Shown here: positions 4,723-9,418 of the stretch, piece after piece
Numbering within the stretch: position 1 is the stretch's first letter
Layout of the letters: each line of letters starts with the position of its first letter
NCBI GenBank assembly: GCA_040757115.1
Contig: JBFLYA010000146.1
Coordinates: forward strand, 1-9,418
Length of the DNA: 9,418 bases
Source of the DNA: a bacterium
GTDB lineage: Bacteria > UBA9089 > CG2-30-40-21 > SBAY01
Direction of reading: 5' to 3'
Translations under genes and position numbers: made by a program
Notes under the pieces: generated by a model
Told to the model about the DNA's origin: nothing
Databases searched by the model: none
What the model saw: only the letters and a program-made list of their open reading frames with translations

Positions 4723-6582
4723 TCAAATCTGTCCTTTTCCCTCAAGCAGAAATCTTGAGGGTTTTCTAAATCCACTGCCATATAATCTTCTATTCATCGC
4801 ATAACTCAAGAATAATTGCTCTTTGGCTCGAGTCATTCCCACATAGCAAAGTCGTCTTTCTTCTTCTTCATCGTCAGCATTGAAATGCGGCAGTAACCCC
4901 TCTTCTACCCCAGTAATAAATACATAAGGGAATTCTAATCCTTTGGCTGAATGTAAGGTCATTAGACTGACTTTGTTTGATTCATTATCCCAACGGTCAA
5001 TATTAGTGTATAACGAGATATTAGACAAAAATGCCTCTAAAGTTTTATCCTCATTTGTTGCCTCAAATTCCTCGATACTGATAAGAAACTCTTTTATATT
5101 CTCAATTCTGTCGGTTTCTTCTAATTCCTGTAAGTCTTCCATATATCCTGTTTTAACAATAACCTCATTTGTCAATTCAAGCACACTTTTGGAGTCTTTA
5201 AGTTTTGTGAAATTTTCCATTAATTCTACAAATTTTATAATCGAAGTGGTTGTAGTTTTAGATAAGAGGTCAGCACTATCTATTTGTTTTAGTGCCTGGT
5301 AGAGAGGAATGCCTTTTTGAAAGCCAAATTCCTCTATTTTTTGGATAGTTGTTTTGCCAATCTTGCGTGCGGGGACATTGATGATTCGTTTTAAACTTAA
5401 AGTATCCTGTGGGTTAGCAATGATATTCAGGTAAGCTAATACATCCTTGATTTCCTTTCTGCCATAAAAACTAATGCCACCGATAAGCGAGTAAGGAATA
5501 TTTGCCCGTCGAAATGCCTCTTCTAAGACACGCGATTGGGCATTAACTCGATATAACACGGCAAAATCGTTTAATTTAATTCCTTGATTACTCATTTCTG
5601 TAACCTTTCTGGCAACAAAAGACGCCTCAGCGTGTTCATCAGAGGCAATATAAGTTATTACGGGACTACCACCTTTCTTTTTTGTCCAGAGTGTTTTTCC
5701 TTTGCGACTGAGATTATGATTTATCACCCGATTGGCAATGGTCAAAATTACCTCAGTCGAGCGATAATTTTCCTCTAAACGGATAATTTTCACATTATCA
5801 TAGTCCTTCTCAAATTCTAATATATTGCTAATATCTGCCCCTCTAAAAGAATAGATTGATTGGTCATCATCTCCGACACAACAGATATTCTTATGTTTTT
5901 GGGCTAACATTTTGGTAAAGAGATATTGAATATAGTTTGTATCCTGATATTCATCAACTAAGATATACTTAAATCTATTCTGATAAAGTTGTAAAATTTC
6001 TGGAGATTCTTGCCACAAAAGAATGGTTTTCATCAAAATATCATCAAAATCTAAGGCATTATTTTCGTCTAATTTAGTTTGATATAATTCATATACCTGT
6101 TTAATCTTTTCTTCAAAGTAATTAGCCGTTTGGTATTCTTGAGGTTTGATTAAATTTTCTTTTGCCTTGGATATGTTTGATAAGACAGTCTTTGGTTGGA
6201 GGGCAAGATTTATTTCTTTCAAGCATTCTTTGACCAGGCTAAGTTGGTTTTCTTCGTCATAGATAGTAAAATTATAGTTTTTAAGGTGAGCGCGGAGGAT
6301 TCTCACGCAGGCAGAATGAAATGTGCTAATCCAGAATCTTGGGCGACTAAAGAAGTTTCCTAAAAGAAGTTCTACACGCTTTTTCATCTCATCTGCGGCT
6401 TTATTTGTAAATGTTACGCCAAGGATATTCTCTGGTTTTACACCTTGAGTAAGTAAATGAGCAATTCGATAGGTAATTACACGGGTTTTGCCCGAACCAG
6501 CCCCGGCTAAAACCAATAAAGGTCCATTGGTATGTAACACTGCTTCTTTTTGTTGTGGATTCAGGTCTTTTAAAATATCCAT
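4723..6582 (-). CDS. pcrA: UvrD/PcrA-type ATP-dependent DNA helicase
   Basis: Superfamily 1A 3'-5' helicase acting in repair and replication-fork maintenance. Counting from the ATG at 6582 there are 619 residues. Motifs in order: Q motif LNPQQKEAV (7-15); Walker A AGAGSGKTR (26-34); Ia TFTNKAA (57-63); Ib ISTFHS (85-90); II LVDEYQDTN (208-216); III CVGDDDQSIYSFRGAD (235-250); IV LEENYRS (269-275); V VSLMTLHSAKGLEFPYV (538-554); VI CYVGMTRAKEQL (579-590). The start is chosen because MDILKDLNPQQKEAVLH aligns with PcrA N-termini. The in-frame TTG at 6618 is the -35 box of its promoter. The protein stops right after the SRFL motif, so the roughly 100-residue C-terminal tail of typical PcrA/UvrD, which contacts RNA polymerase, is absent. 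The stop lies 9 bp from the neighbouring element. The exact paralogue (PcrA, UvrD or Rep) cannot be settled from sequence alone. Confidence 0.95.
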   Translation of the reverse strand: MDILKDLNPQQKEAVLHTNGPLLVLAGAGSGKTRVITYRIAHLLTQGVKPENILGVTFTNKAADEMKKRVELLLGNFFSRPRFWISTFHSACVRILRAHLKNYNFTIYDEENQLSLVKECLKEINLALQPKTVLSNISKAKENLIKPQEYQTANYFEEKIKQVYELYQTKLDENNALDFDDILMKTILLWQESPEILQLYQNRFKYILVDEYQDTNYIQYLFTKMLAQKHKNICCVGDDDQSIYSFRGADISNILEFEKDYDNVKIIRLEENYRSTEVILTIANRVINHNLSRKGKTLWTKKKGGSPVITYIASDEHAEASFVARKVTEMSNQGIKLNDFAVLYRVNAQSRVLEEAFRRANIPYSLIGGISFYGRKEIKDVLAYLNIIANPQDTLSLKRIINVPARKIGKTTIQKIEEFGFQKGIPLYQALKQIDSADLLSKTTTTSIIKFVELMENFTKLKDSKSVLELTNEVIVKTGYMEDLQELEETDRIENIKEFLISIEEFEATNEDKTLEAFLSNISLYTNIDRWDNESNKVSLMTLHSAKGLEFPYVFITGVEEGLLPHFNADDEEEERRLCYVGMTRAKEQLFLSYAMNRRLYGSGFRKPSRFLLEGKGQI

Positions 6583-6589
6583 CAAGGTA

Positions 6590-6618
6590 ATTATACCATA
6601 GATTTGATAAGAAGTCAA
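6590..6618 (-). promoter_or_regulatory. Helicase promoter giving a near-leaderless mRNA
   Basis: On the minus strand TTGACT (6618-6613), a 17-bp spacer and TATAAT (6595-6590) match the consensus in 11 of 12 positions. The -10 is preceded by TGG, an extended -10 (TGnTATAAT). The standard start point falls at 6583, one base before the ATG at 6582. No Shine-Dalgarno lies between -10 and ATG (the seven bases are TACCTTG). The leader is therefore 0-2 nt. Confidence 0.8.
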
Positions 6619-6633
6619 GAAAACTGTGTATTA

Positions 6634-7038
6634 GGGTGTATGTAAAATTTGTGGGTAACTTTTAACACCTCTATTTTTATCAATTTCCTCCAAAGAGCAA
6701 AATGCAAAACTCGTTTATAGTTTATAGTTTATAGTTTATGGTTTATAGTTTATGGTTTATGGTTTATAGTTTATGGTTTATGGTTTATAGTTTATAGTTT
6801 ATGGTTTATAGTTTATAGTTTATGGTTTATAGTTTATAGTTTATGGTTTATAGTTTATGGTTTATAGTCCTTCAACTATAAACTATCAACTATAAACTAT
6901 CAACTATCTACTACATTTCAGCGTTAAAATACTTGAAGTCCTTTTTGAAATTTGATTTGTAATTTTGCATTTTGATATTTGATTTAATTTCAGGTCTAAC
7001 TCTCAGAATATTTTTACCCATAAATTTTACACGCACCC
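6634..7038. mobile_element. 405-bp MITE-like element with 25-bp terminal inverted repeats and 8-bp target duplication
   Basis: The left terminus (6634-6658) begins GGGTGTATGTAAAATTT and continues GTGGGTAA. The right terminus (7014-7038) is its reverse complement with 3 mismatches in 25. The element is flanked by GTGTATTA at 6626-6633 and again at 7039-7046, an exact 8-bp duplication (9 if the shared G is included). The interior lacks any gene. It contains a 22-unit heptanucleotide array with an inverted partner (6713-6908), and an inner inverted word, GCAAAATGCAAAA (about 6697-6709) against TTTTGCATTTTGA (6963-6975). It is inserted between two divergent promoters without altering either. With the element and one target copy removed, the -35 boxes would be 34 bp apart. 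Confidence 0.8.
6713..6866 (+). repeat. 22 tandem copies of the heptamer GTTTATR
   Basis: The array is exactly 154 nt with no interruptions: every unit is GTTTATA or GTTTATG. The order of last bases is AAAGAGGAGGAAGAAGAAGAGA. Just downstream (about 6873-6908) is an inverted partner made of complementary heptamers, TATAAAC alternating with TATCAAC, so the strand can form a long hairpin. An uninterrupted heptamer array this long is expected to vary in copy number by replication slippage. Confidence 0.92.
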
Positions 7039-7065
7039 GTGTATTAGGTTCTTTGCAAATAGCGG

Positions 7066-7094
7066 TTGACAAAATGCCTTAAATCACATATAAT
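7066..7094 (+). promoter_or_regulatory. Perfect consensus promoter of the RACo-like gene
   Basis: TTGACA (7066-7071), a 17-bp spacer and TATAAT (7089-7094) match the consensus in all 12 positions. The predicted start is about 7101-7103, at most 4 nt before the ATG at 7105, with no ribosome site between. The mRNA should be leaderless or nearly so. The TTG of the -35 box is in frame with the gene and can be mistaken for an upstream start. Confidence 0.88.
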
Positions 7095-7104
7095 TATCTA
7101 TGGT

Positions 7105-9021
7105 ATGGAACAACATAAGGTTATCTTTTATCCAGGTGGAGAAATAGGTAATGCGGCTGATGGTGAGAGTTTGCTTCGTGTGGCGGCGGCGGCTGGGCTT
7201 TATATTACCGCCTCTTGCGGTGGAAATCACACCTGTGGGAAATGCAAGGTTATCATTGAATCAGGCACAATCGAAGGCGGAATATCAGAAAAACTCACGG
7301 CTGAAGAAATAAAAAAGGGCTACAGATTAGCCTGTGTTTCTAAGATAAAGAGTAACCTAACTGTCCGAATTCCGGCAGAATCCCAATTTTCAGATAAACG
7401 CTTGCTGGAAGAATCTGTTTCAAAACGACTCCTTATCCCGGAATCCCTGAAAGACATAAGACCAGATTATAAACTCGACCCCCTATTGAATAAATACTAT
7501 CTTGAATTACCCCCACCAACTAAAGAGGATAATATCGATGATTTCTCCCGTGTTAAAAGAGCAATTAAGTCAACATATAAAGATTGTTCAATTAACCTTT
7601 TTTCTTTAAACAAACTGCCACAGACCTTGAGAGAATCAAACTTTAAGATTACTCTAACCTTACTTGAAGAGGAGAAAAATAAACCAAAGATAGTAAATAT
7701 CGAAGAGGGGAATACACAGGATAGACATTTTGCCCTTGCCATTGATGTTGGGACAACCTCAATTTATGTTCGATTAATTAACCTTTCGTCAGGAGAGATT
7801 CTCGCCACGGTCTCAGACTACAATGCTCAGATTGGCTACGGAGAAGATGTGATTACGCGGATAGTGTATTCGTTAAAGGGTGATGGGCTTAAAATATTGC
7901 AAGAGGCGGTGGTCAAAACCATAGAATTACTCATCACTCAAATACTTAACGAGAAAAATATCACCCGCCAGGAAATATCCTATCTTGTTGCCGCAGGAAA
8001 TACGACAATGGTGCATTTATTAGCCGGAATTACACCTAAATATCTGCGTGAGGCACCTTATGTTCCGGTAACAAATTCATCTATTGAGATTCAAGCCTCC
8101 AAAATTGGGCTTGAATTTCCTGAATATGTCCATCTTTATATTTTGCCCGGAGTGGCAAGTTATGTTGGTGGGGATATTACCGCCGGTGTGCTTGGAACAG
8201 GGCTTTTTCAATCTGATGAATTAACCCTGTTCATAGATATTGGCACTAATGGTGAGGTAGTTCTGGGAAATAAAGATTGGTTAATCACAACCTCATGTTC
8301 AGCCGGACCTGCCTTTGAAGGAGGCACAATAAAACATGGAATGCGAGCAACCATTGGCGCTATCGAGCAGGTAGAAATAGGTAATGATTATGAACCAATG
8401 CTTATTACGATTGGTCATAAATCTCCAAAGGGAATATGTGGTGCAGGATTGATTAGTTTAGTCGCCGAGTTATTGGAGACGGGAATAATATCTCAAAAGG
8501 GTAAGTTTAATACCAATATCGATACCCCACGAATTAGAACGACGCAGGGGATAAAGGAATATGTTCTTTGTTACGCAGACCAGACTGACATCGCCAGCGA
8601 TATAGTTATTACCGAACCTGACATTGATGACCTTATTCGTGCCAAAGGCGCTATGTATGCTGGTATTTGCACATTACTTAATAGTGTCCGTCTTAGTATT
8701 ATGGATATTTCTAAGATAATCGTTGCGGGGAATCTGGGATTTCACCTTGAGATAGAAAAGGCAATTACAATCGGTCTTTTACCAGAGGTCTCATCTTCAA
8801 AATTTATATTTATCGGAAATGGCTCTTTACCTGGAACAACACTTTGTGCCCTATCAAAAGAGATGTTCGAGCAGGTAAAACAGATTGCTAATTCAATGAC
8901 AAATATTGAGCTTTCAGATAATTCTGAATTTATGAATGAATACATCGCCGCCCTTTTTCTACCTCATACCGAAGAAAAAAGATTCCCAAATATATTTAAA
9001 ATGCTCTCTTCGTTGAACTAA
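7105..9021 (+). CDS. RACo-like corrinoid protein reductive activator (2Fe-2S ferredoxin domain plus ASKHA ATPase, DUF4445)
   Basis: ATP-dependent activator that passes an electron from its [2Fe-2S] cluster to the Co(II) centre of a corrinoid protein, returning it to active Co(I). Known partners are the corrinoid iron-sulfur protein of the Wood-Ljungdahl pathway and methyltransferase corrinoid proteins. There are 638 residues from the ATG at 7105. The N-terminal ferredoxin domain (1-95) has C38, C44, C47 and C77 in the plant-type CX5CX2CXnC pattern. A linker and middle domain (about 96-205) follows. The ASKHA core has LAIDVGTTSIYVRL (211-224), AAGNTTMVHLLAG (296-308), FIDIGTNGEVVLG (376-388) and CSAGPAFEGG (398-407). 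The C-terminal DUF4445 part has GICGAGLISLVAELL (443-457), IRAKGAMYAGI (511-521) and VAGNLGFHL (540-548). The start is chosen from ferredoxin-domain alignment and the promoter. No acs or methyltransferase genes lie in the window, so the substrate is unknown. Confidence 0.92.
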   Translation: MEQHKVIFYPGGEIGNAADGESLLRVAAAAGLYITASCGGNHTCGKCKVIIESGTIEGGISEKLTAEEIKKGYRLACVSKIKSNLTVRIPAESQFSDKRLLEESVSKRLLIPESLKDIRPDYKLDPLLNKYYLELPPPTKEDNIDDFSRVKRAIKSTYKDCSINLFSLNKLPQTLRESNFKITLTLLEEEKNKPKIVNIEEGNTQDRHFALAIDVGTTSIYVRLINLSSGEILATVSDYNAQIGYGEDVITRIVYSLKGDGLKILQEAVVKTIELLITQILNEKNITRQEISYLVAAGNTTMVHLLAGITPKYLREAPYVPVTNSSIEIQASKIGLEFPEYVHLYILPGVASYVGGDITAGVLGTGLFQSDELTLFIDIGTNGEVVLGNKDWLITTSCSAGPAFEGGTIKHGMRATIGAIEQVEIGNDYEPMLITIGHKSPKGICGAGLISLVAELLETGIISQKGKFNTNIDTPRIRTTQGIKEYVLCYADQTDIASDIVITEPDIDDLIRAKGAMYAGICTLLNSVRLSIMDISKIIVAGNLGFHLEIEKAITIGLLPEVSSSKFIFIGNGSLPGTTLCALSKEMFEQVKQIANSMTNIELSDNSEFMNEYIAALFLPHTEEKRFPNIFKMLSSLN

Positions 9022-9032
9022 CATTCCCGGTA

Positions 9033-9055
9033 ACACTTTAGCCGTCTGAAGGTGT
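9033..9055 (+). terminator. Weak hairpin after the RACo-like gene
   Basis: ACACTTT (9033-9039) and AAGGTGT (9049-9055) form a 7-bp stem with one G-U pair and a 9-nt loop, 11 bp after the stop codon. No T-run follows, so it may not be a true intrinsic terminator. Confidence 0.25.
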
Positions 9056-9070
9056 AAATAATGGAAAATG

Positions 9071-9100
9071 GGTAACCGTTCACCGCACAGACGCAGAGAA
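9071..9100 (+). repeat. Solo element end: GGTAACCGTTCA cap plus CGCACAGACGCAGAG word
   Basis: GGTAACCGTTCA (9071-9082) is a variant of the GGTAACTATTCA cap seen at the left end of the elements at 1546 and 4473. It is followed by CCGCACAGACGCAGAGAA (9083-9100). ACCGCACAG is also found at the right end of the 2171-2353 element (2342-2350). No matching inverted partner is found between here and the end of the window. Confidence 0.45.
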
Positions 9101-9108
9101 AAAAATTG

Positions 9109-9138
9109 TTGACAAAATTTGAAGTTAAATGGTATTCT
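9109..9138 (+). promoter_or_regulatory. Probable promoter reading out of the window
   Basis: TTGACA (9109-9114), an 18-bp spacer and TATTCT (9133-9138) form a good plus-strand promoter, with start expected near 9145. No gene begins before the window end. About 50 nt downstream, another element end begins (9197), so the served gene probably lies past 9418, beyond that insertion. The leader contains AGGGTAGCGTTCTCTAA (9175-9191), similar to the leader of the gene at 1090. Confidence 0.5.
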
Positions 9139-9196
9139 ATTAAAGAGATAAAATTGTTACCACAAAAACACAGTAGGGTAGCGTTCTCTAATTGAA

Positions 9197-9418
9197 GGTA
9201 ACCGTTCATGGATATAGCCACGAATGAACACGAATAATAAAAAGATTTGTAGTGCGAGGCTTTAGCCTCGCTTCTGGCAAGCAGGAAAGCAAACCTAATT
9301 GCTTTTTCATAAATAGGTTCCTCTTTTGGGGAGAGCGATAGCAAGAAGAACTTTAATGTAAATATCAAAATGCAAATATCAAAATTACAATGCAAAATGC
9401 AAAAATACTTGTAAATTA
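9197..9418. mobile_element. Left part of a further capped mosaic element, running off the window
   Basis: It opens with GGTAACCGTTCA (9197-9208), in the same orientation as the cap at 9071, then the word CCACGAATGAACACGAATAA (9218-9237). A perfect hairpin GCGAGGCTTTAGCCTCGC (9254-9271, 8-bp stem, TT loop) comes next. From 9353 there is an array of AAATATCAAAATGCAAA-type words. AAATATCAAAATGCAAA at 9360-9376 is an exact 17-nt reverse-complement match to 6964-6980 inside the 405-bp element. No right end is visible. The minus-strand frame across this region is composed of these words and is not a gene. Confidence 0.45.

Noticed and set aside
6713-6908. CRISPR array
   Set aside because: The repeats are contiguous heptamers with no unique spacers, and no cas genes are present.
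9018-9395. Minus-strand 125-codon open frame containing LARSEAKASHY
   Set aside because: SEAKASHY is simply the translation of the GCGAGGC palindrome. The frame runs through several repeat words and the promoter at 9109, so it is not a gene.
1-9418. tRNA or rRNA genes
   Set aside because: I saw no T-loop/anticodon arrangement or conserved rRNA segment on either strand. A tRNAscan or Infernal run would settle this.

Overview
The window is AT-rich bacterial chromosomal DNA carrying five intact protein genes: a small exported/anchored coiled-coil protein, pilT, sppA, a UvrD/PcrA-type helicase, and a RACo-like 2Fe-2S/ASKHA corrinoid-activation protein. Long gene-poor gaps between them are packed with short repeats. 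PilT, a signal peptide peptidase and an E. coli-type consensus for the -35/-10 boxes show a bacterium. The RACo-like protein suggests corrinoid or Wood-Ljungdahl-type one-carbon metabolism. The intergenic vocabulary (words such as CCACGAAG, CGCAGAGACGC and ACACGGAT, plus a GxxExxY-protein relic) resembles what I recall from uncultured candidate-phylum bacteria (Omnitrophota, Desantisbacteria and similar). That assignment is a guess from memory, not a result.

Layout. 1-949 has no intact gene. It holds a relic of a REP-associated (Y1) transposase, a minus-strand promoter, repeat words and a possible second coding relic. 950-1536 is a promoter, leader, good ribosome site and a 148-residue coiled-coil protein. 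1546-1974 is an inverted-repeat element containing the decayed C-terminus of a GxxExxY protein. 2037-4456 is a pilT-sppA operon with a long leader, into which a 183-bp element flanked by 9-bp direct repeats is inserted. 4473-4713 is another inverted-repeat element, sitting between the convergent sppA and helicase genes. 4723-6582 is the helicase on the minus strand. 6634-7038 is a 405-bp element with 25-bp terminal inverted repeats and an 8-bp target duplication. 7105-9021 is the RACo-like gene. 9022-9418 holds repeat words, a promoter leading out of the window, and the start of a further element.

How it fits together. pilT and sppA are tightly coupled (3 bp apart). The helicase and RACo-like genes are divergent. 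Each has a near-perfect sigma-70 promoter with a 17-bp spacer whose predicted start point falls at or within a few bases of the ATG, so both mRNAs look leaderless. The TTG of each -35 box happens to be in frame and would be taken as a false start codon by a gene caller. Removing the 405-bp element and one target copy leaves only 34 bp between the two -35 boxes, so the element landed inside a compact divergent promoter region without breaking either promoter.

The most unusual feature is the intergenic repeat system. At least three bounded elements, and fragments of more, have inverted terminal caps (in two of them the shared cap GTAACTATTCA). Their interiors are arrays of a 7-11 nt word followed by its reverse complement. 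The same words recur in different elements, as if the elements were assembled from a small set of modules.
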